DNA of 64,000 nt, taken from Chelativorans sp. (GTDB lineage: Bacteria; Pseudomonadota; Alphaproteobacteria; Rhizobiales; Rhizobiaceae). The DNA lies in assembly GCF_031180965.1 (NCBI RefSeq), contig NZ_JAPSLH010000005.1, forward strand, positions 1 through 64,000, in the 5' to 3' direction. Both the position numbers and the translations under genes were made by a program. How positions within the stretch are numbered: the first letter of the stretch is position 1; every line of letters starts with the position of its first letter. Below the pieces are notes generated by a model that was not told where the DNA came from, ran no database searches, and was given only the letters and a program-made list of their open reading frames with translations. Shown piece by piece: positions 17,065 to 26,391 of the stretch.

Positions 17065-17514
17065 ATGATATCGATCAAAAGTCCACAGGATTTCGGCGCG
17101 GGCGTCCTGTTTATCCTGATAGGTGCGATCGGGATCTTGACGGGTCAGGATCTCGCCTTCGGATCGGCACGCAGCATGGGACCGGGGTTCTTCCCGACAA
17201 TCATCTGTGCGCTCATCATCCTCATTGGCCTGATTGTCGCAGGCAAGGCGCTGGTCGTAGAGGGCCCCGCCATTGAGCGAATCCAGTTCCGCCCGATATT
17301 CTTCCTGATTGTCGCAATTGCGGCCTTCGGCTTCCTCATCAGCAAGGTCGGGGTCGTCATTTCCGCCATATTGATGATCGTTCTTGCCGCTTACGCGCGT
17401 CGCGAGAAGGTCAATATTCTCGAGACCCTCATCTTCGCCGCGGCAACCGCATTCTTCATCGTGCTGATCTTCGTCTACGCGCTGGAGCAGCCCATGCCGG
17501 TCTGGTGGTGGTAG
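17065..17514 (+). CDS. tctB: tripartite tricarboxylate transporter, small membrane subunit TctB
   Basis: A 149-residue membrane protein with four hydrophobic segments and the N-terminal motif around SARSMGPGFFPTI typical of TctB. TctB pairs with the large TctA subunit to move a carboxylate across the inner membrane by secondary transport. A GGGAGG ribosome site precedes the ATG. TctA follows after three bases. Confidence 0.88.
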   Translation: MISIKSPQDFGAGVLFILIGAIGILTGQDLAFGSARSMGPGFFPTIICALIILIGLIVAGKALVVEGPAIERIQFRPIFFLIVAIAAFGFLISKVGVVISAILMIVLAAYARREKVNILETLIFAAATAFFIVLIFVYALEQPMPVWWW

Positions 17515-17517
17515 CCG

Positions 17518-19023
17518 ATGGAAGTTTTCGAACATCTCGCAACCGGTTTTCTGGCTGCAGGCTCGCTGCAGAACCTGATGTTCTGCTTCATCGGCGTCCT
17601 CTTGGGCACCCTGATAGGCGTCCTGCCCGGCATCGGCCCGATTCCGGCGCTGGCGATCCTGCTGCCGATCACCTTCGGGCTTGACCCGCTATCGGCCCTC
17701 ATCATGCTCGCCGGCATCTATTACGGCGCCCAGTATGGCGGTTCGACCACGTCGATCCTGGTCAACATGCCGGGCGAGGCCTCCTCGGTCGTCACTTGCA
17801 TCGACGGGCATCAGATGGCCAAGCGCGGGCGCGCGGGCGCGGCGCTGGCGATCGCCGCCGTGGGGTCGTTCTTTGCCGGAACGATTGGCACGATCTTCAT
17901 CGCCGCCTTCGGGCCGCCGCTGTCCGCCATCGCGCAGCAATTCACCTCGCCTGACTATTTCGCCCTCATGCTGCTCGGCCTGATCATGGCCGTGGTGCTG
18001 GCGCACGGCGCGGTGCTGAAGGCGATCGCGATGGTGCTGATCGGGCTGCTTCTGGGCCTGGTGGGCACCGACATCAACACCGGCCTGACCCGCTATACTT
18101 TCGGCATTTCCGGGCTCTGGGAGGGGATAGAGTTCCTCCCGCTCGTGCTTGGCCTTTTCGGCATCGTAGAGATCATCCGCAACCTCGAGAACCCGCCGCC
18201 TCCACGCGAGCCCATCAACACCAAATTCCGCGACCTCATGCCCAACCGGCAGGAGATCAGGGAGGCCTATCCGGCGGCGATCCGAGGCACGGGCCTTGGG
18301 TCGATCCTTGGCATCCTGCCCGGCGGCGGGGCAGTTCTGGCGGCTTTTGCCAGTTACACGCTGGAGAAGAAGATCTCGCGCAAGCCCGCCAAATTCGGCT
18401 CCGGTGCGGTCGAGGGTGTGGCCGGGCCGGAGGCGGCGAACAACGCTGCCGCGCAGACTTCCTTCATTCCGCTGCTCACGCTCGGCATCCCATCCAATCC
18501 GGTTATGGCGATCATGATGGGCGCCATGATCATTCAGGGCATCCAGCCCGGCGCGGCGGTGATGACAACGCGCCCCGACCTTTTCTGGGGCATGGTCGCC
18601 TCCATGTGGATCGGCAATCTGATGCTGGTCATCATCAATCTGCCGCTGATCGGCATGTGGGTCAGGTTGCTGTCGGTTCCCTACCGGCTGCTCTACCCAG
18701 CAATCCTTCTGTTCTGCGCCATCGGCGTTTATTCAACCAGCACCGAGCCCTTCATGATGGTGCTGATGATCGTGTTCCTGATCTTCGGCTACATCCTTTT
18801 GAAGCTCGGCTGCGAGCCTGCGCCGCTCGTCCTCGGCTTCATTCTCGGACCGCTCATGGAAGAGAATTTGCGCCGCTCGCTGGTGATATCGCGCGGCGAT
18901 CCGATGGTGTTCCTCGAGCGCCCGATCTCGGCCTGCCTGCTCGTGGCGGCCGTGCTGATGATCATGCTGATCATATTCCCGCAGTTCAGAAAGAAACGCG
19001 AGGAGGCGTTCCAGGAGGAATAA
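17518..19023 (+). CDS. tctA: tripartite tricarboxylate transporter, large permease subunit TctA
   Basis: A 501-residue polytopic membrane protein with about twelve hydrophobic segments. Family motifs include GVLPGIGPIPALAILLPITFG near residue 35, the YGGSTTSILVNMPGE segment near residue 75 and a second GSILGILPGGGAVLAAF near residue 260. It forms the ion-coupled translocation channel of TTT-family carboxylate importers. Together with TctB and the downstream binding proteins it forms a complete system. The neighbouring divergent monooxygenase operon suggests an aromatic or other organic acid as cargo, but TTT substrates cannot be read from TctA. Confidence 0.93.
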   Translation: MEVFEHLATGFLAAGSLQNLMFCFIGVLLGTLIGVLPGIGPIPALAILLPITFGLDPLSALIMLAGIYYGAQYGGSTTSILVNMPGEASSVVTCIDGHQMAKRGRAGAALAIAAVGSFFAGTIGTIFIAAFGPPLSAIAQQFTSPDYFALMLLGLIMAVVLAHGAVLKAIAMVLIGLLLGLVGTDINTGLTRYTFGISGLWEGIEFLPLVLGLFGIVEIIRNLENPPPPREPINTKFRDLMPNRQEIREAYPAAIRGTGLGSILGILPGGGAVLAAFASYTLEKKISRKPAKFGSGAVEGVAGPEAANNAAAQTSFIPLLTLGIPSNPVMAIMMGAMIIQGIQPGAAVMTTRPDLFWGMVASMWIGNLMLVIINLPLIGMWVRLLSVPYRLLYPAILLFCAIGVYSTSTEPFMMVLMIVFLIFGYILLKLGCEPAPLVLGFILGPLMEENLRRSLVISRGDPMVFLERPISACLLVAAVLMIMLIIFPQFRKKREEAFQEE

Positions 19024-19058
19024 GCGCCAATTCGCAAACAGACAAAGTGGAGGAGCCA

Positions 19059-20042
19059 ATGTTTGCCAATCTTCTGAAACCTACCCGCCGAGCGCTTCTG
19101 GCGCTCGCCGCCGCGGCCGCACTCTCGCCGAGCCTGGCATCTGCCCAGACGGATTATCCCAACAAGACGATCACCTTCATCTGCGCGTTCCCCGCCGGCA
19201 GCGGCGCGGACGTGCTGGTGCGCTATTTCGCGGAGCGGGTCTCCAAGGTGGCGGGGCAGACCATCATCGTCGAGAACAAGCCGGGCGCCAACGGCAACAT
19301 CGCCGCGGAATATACCGCGCGTGCCAAGCCGGACGGCTATACGGTCTATGTCCACGCGGGCAATTCCACGGCCGCGAATATGTGGCTGTTCAAGAAGCCG
19401 CCCATCGACGTCGCCAAGGACCTGCGCGGCGTGCAGTTCATCAACAAGCAGCCCTTCATGATCGCGGTGCGCAAGGACTCGCCGGTCAGGGACATCAACG
19501 ACCTGACGGCCCTCATCAAGGAGAAGGGCGGTGACGCCTCCTACGCGACCACCGCCACCTCCGGAAAGGTGCTCGGTGCAGTCTATTTGCAGCTCGCCGG
19601 CCTTCAGGCCGTGGAGGTGCCTTATTCGACCGGGCCGGACGCGCTCAACGACATCATGAGCGGCGCCCTCGATTTCGCCGTGCTCGATCCCGTGTTCGCC
19701 CTCAGCCAGCAGCGCGAGGGAAGTATCCGCATCCTCGCGGTGAGCTCGCCGGAACGCATGAAGTCCACCCCCGACATCCCGACGATGAAGGAATACGGCG
19801 TCAACATCGACCAACTCGGCTGGTGGGGCGTCTTCGTTCCCACGGGAACCCCCGACGATGTCGTCAACAAGCTGAACGCTTTGTTCCGCGAAGTGCTCGA
19901 AACTCCGGAGACCGAGAAGTTCCTGAACGGCTTTGGTGGCGACGTTTTCATCGGCACGCCGGAGGAGGTGCAGGACCTTCTGGTCAAAACCGTGGAGCAG
20001 TGGCGCGGCTATGTGGAGCTGGCGAAAATCCCGCAGAACTGA
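19059..20042 (+). CDS. tctC: TctC-type periplasmic binding protein (Bug family), copy 1
   Basis: A 327-residue binding receptor with a Sec signal peptide (Arg-Arg, then LLALAAAAALSPSLASAQ). The mature part has the Bug-family features TITFICAFPAGSGADVLVRYFA and VVENKPGA (as IIVENKPGANGNIAAEYTA), and a C-terminal GWWGVFVPTGTPDDVV. I start at the ATG preceded by GTGGAGGAGCC; the longer open frame overlaps TctA. A second, highly similar copy follows 103 bases later, so the system has two receptors for one permease. Confidence 0.9.
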   Translation: MFANLLKPTRRALLALAAAAALSPSLASAQTDYPNKTITFICAFPAGSGADVLVRYFAERVSKVAGQTIIVENKPGANGNIAAEYTARAKPDGYTVYVHAGNSTAANMWLFKKPPIDVAKDLRGVQFINKQPFMIAVRKDSPVRDINDLTALIKEKGGDASYATTATSGKVLGAVYLQLAGLQAVEVPYSTGPDALNDIMSGALDFAVLDPVFALSQQREGSIRILAVSSPERMKSTPDIPTMKEYGVNIDQLGWWGVFVPTGTPDDVVNKLNALFREVLETPETEKFLNGFGGDVFIGTPEEVQDLLVKTVEQWRGYVELAKIPQN

Positions 20043-20145
20043 CGCAAGCGCAGGCGAATCGGCGGACTCATCGCCGATCCATTTCGGAAACAGCCGGCCG
20101 TCAGAATGGGCGGCCGTCGAGGAAAAGCCCAAGCAGGAGTAGAAA

Positions 20146-21132
20146 ATGAAAAGACTGTTGAATGGTTCGCTGAGGATGGCTGCGGCAGGCCTCCTCTTCG
20201 GCGCGGCGCAACTGCTGCCTGCGCAAGCTATCGCCCAGGACGACTATCCTAGCCAGACCATCCACTTCATCTGCGCCTTCCCGCCCGGAAGCGGTGCCGA
20301 TGTCCTCGTTCGCTATTTCGCGGACAAGGTGAGCAAGGTGGCCGGGCAAACGGTCGTCGTGGAGAACAAGCCCGGCGCCATGAGCAACATCGCGGCCGAA
20401 TACACAGTGCGCGCCAAGCCCGACGGCTACACCATGTTCGTTCATTCCGGCAACTCCATTGCCGGAAACATGCATATCCTGAAGAACCCGCCCTTCGACG
20501 TGGCGAAGGACTTGCGCACTGTCGCGACGATCAACAAGCAGGCCTTCATGATCACGGTCCGCAAGGACAGTCCCTACCAGAACCTCCAGCAGCTCACCGA
20601 GGCAATGAAGGAGAAGGGGGAGAACGGCAGCTATGCCGTCAACGCCACATCCGGAAGGGTGCTCGCCGAGCAGTATAAGCAGCTCGCCGGTCTCGATACC
20701 GTGGCAGTGCAGTACAAGTCCTCGGCCGATTCGCTCAACGACATGATGAGCGGCGCTGTGGATTTCGGCGCTCACGACCCTGTATTTGCCCTCGGCCAGA
20801 TCCGCGAGGGCCGCTGGAGGGCGCTGGCGATCGGCTCGGGTGAGCGCATGAAGGGAGTCCCCGATGTTCCGACTTTCAAGGAGCAGGGCATCAATATCGA
20901 CCAGCTCGGCTGGTGGGGCGTGATGGTGCCGGCCGGAACGCCGGACGAGATCGCCAATAAGATCAATGGCTGGTTCAATGAGGTCCTGGCCCAGCCGGAC
21001 ACCCAGAAGTTCCTGGCGGATCAAGGCGGCGACCCCTTCGTCTCCACGCCCGAAGAGGCCCAGGCGCTCATGGAGCGCACCGTCGAGGAGTGGGAGACCC
21101 TGGTGGAAATCGCACAAATCCCGCAGCAATAA
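20146..21132 (+). CDS. tctC2: TctC-type periplasmic binding protein (Bug family), copy 2
   Basis: A 328-residue Bug-family receptor with a signal peptide ending near AQAIAQD. It matches the preceding copy almost residue for residue in the signature segments (FICAFPPGSGADVLVRYFAD, VENKPGA, QLGWWGVMVPAGTPDE). Differences cluster in the ligand-facing loop after the VENKPGA motif (HSGNSIAGNMHILKNPP against HAGNSTAANMWLFKKPP). It is the last gene of the transporter operon and is followed by a strong terminator. Tandem receptors normally widen or tune the substrate range. Confidence 0.9.
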   Translation: MKRLLNGSLRMAAAGLLFGAAQLLPAQAIAQDDYPSQTIHFICAFPPGSGADVLVRYFADKVSKVAGQTVVVENKPGAMSNIAAEYTVRAKPDGYTMFVHSGNSIAGNMHILKNPPFDVAKDLRTVATINKQAFMITVRKDSPYQNLQQLTEAMKEKGENGSYAVNATSGRVLAEQYKQLAGLDTVAVQYKSSADSLNDMMSGAVDFGAHDPVFALGQIREGRWRALAIGSGERMKGVPDVPTFKEQGINIDQLGWWGVMVPAGTPDEIANKINGWFNEVLAQPDTQKFLADQGGDPFVSTPEEAQALMERTVEEWETLVEIAQIPQQ

Positions 21133-21155
21133 GCCGCAAAGCTCGCCTTCCATGA

Positions 21156-21181
21156 ACGCCGGCGCTCAGCGCCGGCGTTTT
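21156..21181 (+). terminator. rho-independent terminator of the tripartite transporter operon
   Basis: Perfect 10-base stem ACGCCGGCGC / GCGCCGGCGT with a TCA loop, running into TTTT. Confidence 0.85.
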
Positions 21182-21284
21182 CGCGCGAGGAGGGGTGCGA
21201 CGTCAGCGCGCTGGAAAATTCCCCGCGCCTGCCCCATTATTCCCTGACATGTTCCGGCTGATGTCGGGGGCGATGGAGGGAGCG

Positions 21285-22721
21285 GTGGAATTCGATCCGG
21301 TCTTGCTCGCGCGCATCCAATTCGCCTTCACGATATCCTTCCACATCATATTCCCCGCCTTCACCATCGGCTTGTCCGCGTTCATCGCCGTCCTTTTGTG
21401 GCTTTGGCTGCGGACCAAGAACGAAAAATTCCACCGGCTCGCGCGCTTTTGGACGAAGATATTCGCCGTCTCCTTCGCGATGGGCGTCGTGTCGGGGATC
21501 GTGCTCAGCTACCAGTTCGGCACGAACTGGAGCCGCTTTGCCGAATTCAGCGGCAATGTCATTGGGCCGCTGATGGGCTATGAGGTTTTGACCGCCTTCT
21601 ACCTGGAGGCGACGTTCCTCGGCATCATGCTGTTCGGCTGGAACCGCTTCCCGCCCTGGCTTATAGCCCTGTCTGCCACCCTGGTGGCGATCGGGACCTC
21701 CATGAGCGCGTTCTGGATCCTTGCGGCGAACAGCTGGATGCAGACGCCGGCCGGCCATGAGATAAGGGACGGCATCGCTTATCCGGTCGACTGGCTCAGG
21801 ATCATCTTCAACCCGAGCTTTCCATACCGTTTTGCCCATATGCTGAACGCGGCCTATCTGACGACGGCCGTCGTGGTGCTCGCCGTGGGCGCGCGCTATC
21901 TCCTCGCTGGCCGGCACCCGGAGGAAAGCCGCACCATGCTGCGGATGGCGGTTGGCATGATCGCCGTCTCGGCGCCGCTTCAACTCGTCATCGGCGACCA
22001 GCACGGGCTCAACACGCTGGAGCACCAGCCGGTGAAGGTTGCGGCCATGGAGGGACATTGGAACGGGCGCGATCCGGCCTCCCTTGTCCTCTTCGGCATC
22101 CCCGACGAGGAGGCGCGCGCCAACCGGTTCGAGGTCGCCATCCCGCATCTCGGCTCGCTGATCCTCACCCATGACTGGGAGGGCACCTATCAGGGCCTAA
22201 CGGATTTTCCGGAGGACCAGTGGCCGCCCGTCCTGAATGTCTTCTTCGCCTTCCGCATCATGGTGGGGATCGGCCTTCTCCTGATCGCAGTGGGGTTCCT
22301 GGGCCTTTATCTGTGGTGGCGCGGCAGGCTGTTTGAGCCGGGTCTCTTCCTGCGCTTCACATCCTTTATGTGGCCGCTCGGCTTCATCGCCATTCTCGCC
22401 GGCTGGTTCGTGACTGAGCAGGGACGGCAGCCCTGGCTCGTCTACGGGCATCTGCGCACGGCCGACGGCATTTCGCCGGTGCCGGGGGCGAGCGTCGCGA
22501 GCACGCTGGCGCTCTTCGTGTTCATCTACGGCATCGTGTTCACTACCGGCATCTACTATATCAATCGTCTGATCAATCGCGGGCCTCAGGGCCAGGCGAC
22601 GGCGGGCGCCGGCGGCTTGCCCAACCGGCCGCTATCTGCCGCCGAGGAGGCGGCCCGCGAAGCGACCGGACGGCCAGTCGGCCAAGGGCCCGGCAAACCG
22701 CTGAGGGCACCGGAGGGATGA
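21285..22721 (+). CDS. cioA: cytochrome bd-type quinol oxidase subunit I (cyanide-insensitive CioA type)
   Basis: A 478-residue subunit I of a bd-type terminal oxidase, which oxidises ubiquinol and reduces oxygen without pumping protons. I start at a GTG giving VEFDPVLLARIQFAFT, the usual N-terminus of the family, preceded by GGAGGGA; in-frame ATGs lie 3, 8 and 12 codons upstream. The heme ligand His is in SFHIIFPAFTIG. Other family segments are GNVIGPLMGYE and EQGRQPWLVYGHLRT. The region between the quinol-site segment and the next helix is short, as in the CioA subgroup. The gene overlaps subunit II by four bases. No cydDC assembly genes are adjacent. Confidence 0.9.
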   Translation: MEFDPVLLARIQFAFTISFHIIFPAFTIGLSAFIAVLLWLWLRTKNEKFHRLARFWTKIFAVSFAMGVVSGIVLSYQFGTNWSRFAEFSGNVIGPLMGYEVLTAFYLEATFLGIMLFGWNRFPPWLIALSATLVAIGTSMSAFWILAANSWMQTPAGHEIRDGIAYPVDWLRIIFNPSFPYRFAHMLNAAYLTTAVVVLAVGARYLLAGRHPEESRTMLRMAVGMIAVSAPLQLVIGDQHGLNTLEHQPVKVAAMEGHWNGRDPASLVLFGIPDEEARANRFEVAIPHLGSLILTHDWEGTYQGLTDFPEDQWPPVLNVFFAFRIMVGIGLLLIAVGFLGLYLWWRGRLFEPGLFLRFTSFMWPLGFIAILAGWFVTEQGRQPWLVYGHLRTADGISPVPGASVASTLALFVFIYGIVFTTGIYYINRLINRGPQGQATAGAGGLPNRPLSAAEEAAREATGRPVGQGPGKPLRAPEG

Positions 22722-23731
22722 CTGCGATGGAATGGTATCTCCCCGTCATCTGGGCCGGGCTGATCGGCACCGCGGTCGCCATGTATGTCATCCTCGATGG
22801 CTTCGATCTCGGCCTCGGCATCCTCTTTCCCTTCACACGGAAGGAGGAGGATCGTGACCTGATGATGAATTCCGTCGCGCCCTTCTGGGACGGCAACGAG
22901 ACCTGGCTGGTTCTGGGTGGTGCTGGCCTTTGGGTTGCCTTTCCGACGGCTTATGCGGTCATCATGCCCGCGTTCTATCTGCCCGTCATAGGCATGCTGC
23001 TGGCCCTCGTGCTCAGGGGCGTCTCCTTCGAGTTCCGCTGGGTCGCCAAGCCCTCGCACCGGACCTGGGATATCGCCTTTGCTGGCGGCTCGACGGTGGC
23101 GGCATTCCTGCAAGGGGTGATCCTCGGGGGATTGCTGCAGGGCATTCCCGTCACCGAACGGCAATATGCCGGCGGCGCCTTCGACTGGTTTACGCCCTTC
23201 TCCATCTTTGTCGGCTTTGCGGTGGTGGCCGGCTACGGGCTCCTTGGTGCGACTTGGCTCATAATGCGGACGGAAGGCCCGGTGCAGGTTTTTGCCCGCC
23301 GCGCCGCCTCCAAGCTGCTTTTCGCCGTGCTGGCCGCGATGGCGGTGGTCAGCCTCTGGACGCCACTTGCCCTCGACCGGATCGCCGAGCGCTGGTTCAG
23401 CCTGCCCAATTTCTATTTCCTCTGGCCGGTGCCGCTGGCGGCCGCGTTTGTCGCCTATCGCGTTTGGCGCGCGCTGAAGGAGGGCAATGAAACGCTGCCT
23501 TTCGTCGGTACCATCATCCTTTTCCTCCTCGGCTACGCTGGCCTCGTCATTTCCAACGCGCCCTACCTGGTGCCGCCGCACCTGACCTTCTGGGACACCG
23601 CGGCCGCTCCTGCGTCGCAGATTTTCTTTCTGGTCGGCACGGTTTTCCTTCTGCCGCTCGTCATCGGCTATACCGTCTTTGTCTACTGGATGTTCAGGGG
23701 CAAGCTGGCGCCGGGGCAGGGCTATCACTAG
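22718..23731 (+). CDS. cioB: cytochrome bd-type quinol oxidase subunit II
   Basis: A 337-residue membrane subunit II with about eight hydrophobic segments. The N-terminal YVILDGFDLGLGILFPF and the WDGNETWLVLGGAGLWVAFP segment are diagnostic of CydB/CioB. Its ATGA start overlaps the stop of subunit I, so the two are translationally coupled. I see no small CydX-like gene in the 32 bases before the next convergent gene. Confidence 0.93.
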   Translation: MTAMEWYLPVIWAGLIGTAVAMYVILDGFDLGLGILFPFTRKEEDRDLMMNSVAPFWDGNETWLVLGGAGLWVAFPTAYAVIMPAFYLPVIGMLLALVLRGVSFEFRWVAKPSHRTWDIAFAGGSTVAAFLQGVILGGLLQGIPVTERQYAGGAFDWFTPFSIFVGFAVVAGYGLLGATWLIMRTEGPVQVFARRAASKLLFAVLAAMAVVSLWTPLALDRIAERWFSLPNFYFLWPVPLAAAFVAYRVWRALKEGNETLPFVGTIILFLLGYAGLVISNAPYLVPPHLTFWDTAAAPASQIFFLVGTVFLLPLVIGYTVFVYWMFRGKLAPGQGYH

Positions 23732-23763
23732 GGACGTCCGGCAGTCGCAACGACCGCTCGTGA

Positions 23764-25386
23764 TTACGCCTGCATGATGAAGTCCGCGCATCGGTCGCCC
23801 AGCATCATGGCCGGCGCGTTGGTGTTACCGGCATTGATGTTGGGCACCGCCGACATGTCGCAGACGCGCAGCCGCGAAACGCCCCGCACCCGCATCCGCG
23901 CGTCGAGCACTGCCATCGGGTCGCCATCCGCGCCCATGCGGCAGGTCCCGGCGGGGTGGTAATTCGTCTTCACGAAGCGGCGGCAATGGGCTTTTAGCGC
24001 CTCGTCGTCGTTGAACTTGGACGGGTCGGGCACCGCCAGGCCCTCGATCTTGTCTGAAAGCGGCCGCGTCTGGAACGCGCGCATGAAGAAGCGCTGGCCC
24101 TCGACCATCTCCCGCATGTCCTCATCCTCCTTGAGAAGGTTGGGGCAGACGAGCGGCATGTCGTCCGGATTGCCCGAACGCAGCCGGACATGGCCGCGCG
24201 ACTTCGGCTTCACCACGACGGTCGTCACCGTGAGCCCGAACGTGTTCTTCACCAGAGTCAGCACATCGCGGTCGAGATAGACGATCGGCACGCAGAAGGC
24301 CTGGATCGTCGGTTCCGCGTCGGGGTTCGTCGGGTTGACGAAGCCGCCAGCCTCGACGCCGGCCGATGTGATCGGCCCGGAACCGAAAAGCTTGAACTGG
24401 AGGCCGTTGCGGATCATGCGCCAGCCTTCGCCCTGGCGGAAATAGCCATAGGGCCCGTTGGCATTAGCGATGATCGGGACTTCCGGATGGTCGATCAGGT
24501 TTTCGCCCACCCCCGGCAAATCGACCTCGCAGCGGATGCCGTGCTGCTTCAGCTGGTCGGCAGGTCCGATGCCGGACAGCATCAGGATCTTGGGTGTGAT
24601 AAGGGCGCCGGCTGCGACGATGATTTCGCTCCGCGCCCGCGCCTCGAACTCCCGGCCGGATGCATCGCGGTAAAGGACGCCGACGGCTTGGCCATTCTCG
24701 ATTTTGATGTGCGCCACCGGAGCGTTGAGCTTGACGGTAAGCTTTGGATCGTCCTTCAGCGGCTCGATGAAGGCGTAGGCTGCGCTGCTTCGCTTCCCGC
24801 GCCGGTTCATGAATTGATAGAAGCCGACGCCGCGCTGCGAGGGGCCGTTGAAATCGTGATTGAACGGCTCACCCAGCGCCTGCACGCTCTGCACGAACCA
24901 GCGGGAGAAGTCGTCGATATAGCCGGGATCGGAGACGAGCAGCGGCCCATCGGCGCCGTGATACTCGTTGTGGAGGCGGTTGTTGCCTTCCATGCGCTTG
25001 AAGTGGTGCAGCACGGCCGGCCAGCTCCAGTCGGCGCCGTCATTGTTGCCGCGCAGAATCTCGTCCCATTCGTTGTAATCCGAAGGCCGGCCGCGCATAT
25101 AGACCTGCGCGTTGACGGACGAGCCGCCGCCCAGCACGTTGGCTTGCGGGATGTCGTGCTGGCGCCCGCCCAGGTGCTCCTGCGCCACTGTCGTGTGGTA
25201 ACGCATGAACTTGCTGCCGTTGATCATCTTGAAGATGCCGGGCGGCATGTCGAGCAGGGGATGGCGGTGGGAATGCCCCGCCTCTAGCAGCAGCACGCGG
25301 TGGCCGCCATCCTTCACAAGCCGGGCAGCCGCCACGCAGCCGGCCGAGCCGCCGCCCACGACGATGAAATCATACTCCTCCCGCAA
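23764..25386 (-). CDS. GMC-family FAD oxidoreductase (choline/alcohol dehydrogenase type)
   Basis: A 540-residue glucose-methanol-choline oxidoreductase. The N-terminal dinucleotide fold is [19 protein letters not shown]. The first GMC signature appears as [25 protein letters not shown], and the C-terminal catalytic region has [11 protein letters not shown], where the His is the likely base, followed by [15 protein letters not shown]. It oxidises an alcohol or sugar alcohol. Twenty bases separate it from the upstream GntR regulator, so the two are co-transcribed leftward, away from the sugar transport operon. The substrate is probably a polyol or sugar in that pathway, which is an inference from context. 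Confidence 0.9.
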   Translation of the reverse strand: MREEYDFIVVGGGSAGCVAAARLVKDGGHRVLLLEAGHSHRHPLLDMPPGIFKMINGSKFMRYHTTVAQEHLGGRQHDIPQANVLGGGSSVNAQVYMRGRPSDYNEWDEILRGNNDGADWSWPAVLHHFKRMEGNNRLHNEYHGADGPLLVSDPGYIDDFSRWFVQSVQALGEPFNHDFNGPSQRGVGFYQFMNRRGKRSSAAYAFIEPLKDDPKLTVKLNAPVAHIKIENGQAVGVLYRDASGREFEARARSEIIVAAGALITPKILMLSGIGPADQLKQHGIRCEVDLPGVGENLIDHPEVPIIANANGPYGYFRQGEGWRMIRNGLQFKLFGSGPITSAGVEAGGFVNPTNPDAEPTIQAFCVPIVYLDRDVLTLVKNTFGLTVTTVVVKPKSRGHVRLRSGNPDDMPLVCPNLLKEDEDMREMVEGQRFFMRAFQTRPLSDKIEGLAVPDPSKFNDDEALKAHCRRFVKTNYHPAGTCRMGADGDPMAVLDARMRVRGVSRLRVCDMSAVPNINAGNTNAPAMMLGDRCADFIMQA

Positions 25387-25406
25387 ACTGTCCTCCTTGT
25401 GCTCGC

Positions 25407-26144
25407 CTATCCCGGCTCGAACGTGCCCCGCACGTATTCCCAGGCGGCGTTGAGATGGGCATTCAGCGCCTTTTCCGCGCCGTCGGGATCGCGCTCCACT
25501 ACCGCGTTGCAGATCTCCCGATGGCTCAGAAAATTCACCCGGTTGCGCTCCGGCGAGCGGGGCATCCTCTTCCAGTGCGGGGCAAGCCAGGTGGTGAACG
25601 CCTTGTGCAACGAGGGGAAGACCGGATTGCGCGGGATGCCGTAGAAGACGGCATGAAAGGCGACGTCGGTAGCATAAAAGCGCTCCGAATCCGTCAGCGC
25701 CTCCTGGTTTGCCTGTAACGCGTCGCGGAGTGCTGCGATATCCTCCTTGCGGGCGTGGAGTGCTGCATTGCGCACCAGCGCGGCTTCCAGAAAGATGCGC
25801 GTATCGTAGAGGTTCTTCACACCGTCCGGATCGCTCAGAAGATGCGCGACCATGCCCCCCACGGCAGTCAGCGCCGTGTCGAAGCCGGGCTTGCGCACCA
25901 CGGGCCGGAAGCGCGGCCGGCTCTCGATCAGCCCGCGACTGGCGAGCGCCGCGATCGCCTCGCGCACCACCGTGCGGCTGATGCCGAACTCGACCATCAG
26001 GTCGCGCTCAGCGGGCAAGTGGCTGCCATCGCGCAGCTTGCCGGAGAGGATCTGCGCCTCGATTTCGGAGACGACGAAATCCGCGGCGCGTGAGGGTGGG
26101 GCAGGCGGCGCCTTCAAGTCCGATCCCGTGAGTTCTCCGTGCAT
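25407..26144 (-). CDS. GntR-family (FadR subfamily) transcriptional regulator
   Basis: A 245-residue regulator with an N-terminal winged helix (LPAERDLMVEFGISRTVVREAIAALASRGLIESRPR) and an all-helical FCD effector domain. The FCD metal-ligand pattern is plausible, with Asp and His residues around DTRIFLEAALVRNAAL and FHAVFYG. Such proteins sense sugar acids and carboxylates. It is divergent from a YtfQ-type binding-protein gene, and the gap contains two related dyads matching the FadR-subfamily operator form (TGGTnnnACCA), so it very probably represses both directions. Confidence 0.9.
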   Translation of the reverse strand: MHGELTGSDLKAPPAPPSRAADFVVSEIEAQILSGKLRDGSHLPAERDLMVEFGISRTVVREAIAALASRGLIESRPRFRPVVRKPGFDTALTAVGGMVAHLLSDPDGVKNLYDTRIFLEAALVRNAALHARKEDIAALRDALQANQEALTDSERFYATDVAFHAVFYGIPRNPVFPSLHKAFTTWLAPHWKRMPRSPERNRVNFLSHREICNAVVERDPDGAEKALNAHLNAAWEYVRGTFEPG

Positions 26145-26175
26145 TCTCCGCCCGCCATCCGCGTCAGATTTCCCG

Positions 26176-26190
26176 TTTAGTCATACCAAA
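26176..26190. promoter_or_regulatory. GntR operator candidate 1
   Basis: TTTAGTCATACCAAA, an imperfect dyad 31 bases upstream of the gntR start. It is identical to operator 2 except for one half-site position. Confidence 0.6.
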
Positions 26191-26293
26191 ATGGACCAGC
26201 TCTTCAAGCCGTGAGCGCCCCTACCGGACAAAAGTGCCGTTCCTGCACGTTCGCGATTGACATGCCTGCCATTTCGCGATTGCATTTAGGCAG

Positions 26294-26310
26294 GTTTGGT
26301 CATACCAAAC
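26294..26310. promoter_or_regulatory. GntR operator candidate 2 (perfect 17-bp palindrome)
   Basis: GTTTGGTCATACCAAAC is a perfect 7-3-7 palindrome about 80 bases upstream of the YtfQ-type gene. It contains the FadR-subfamily core TGGT-CAT-ACCA. Confidence 0.72.
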
Positions 26311-26391
26311 TTGTGGAGGATTTGGGTTCGCCCAAAAAGGGCCTTGGGCCCGAAACGGTGGCTTGTGCTATCATCTAGTGGAGGAAAATCG

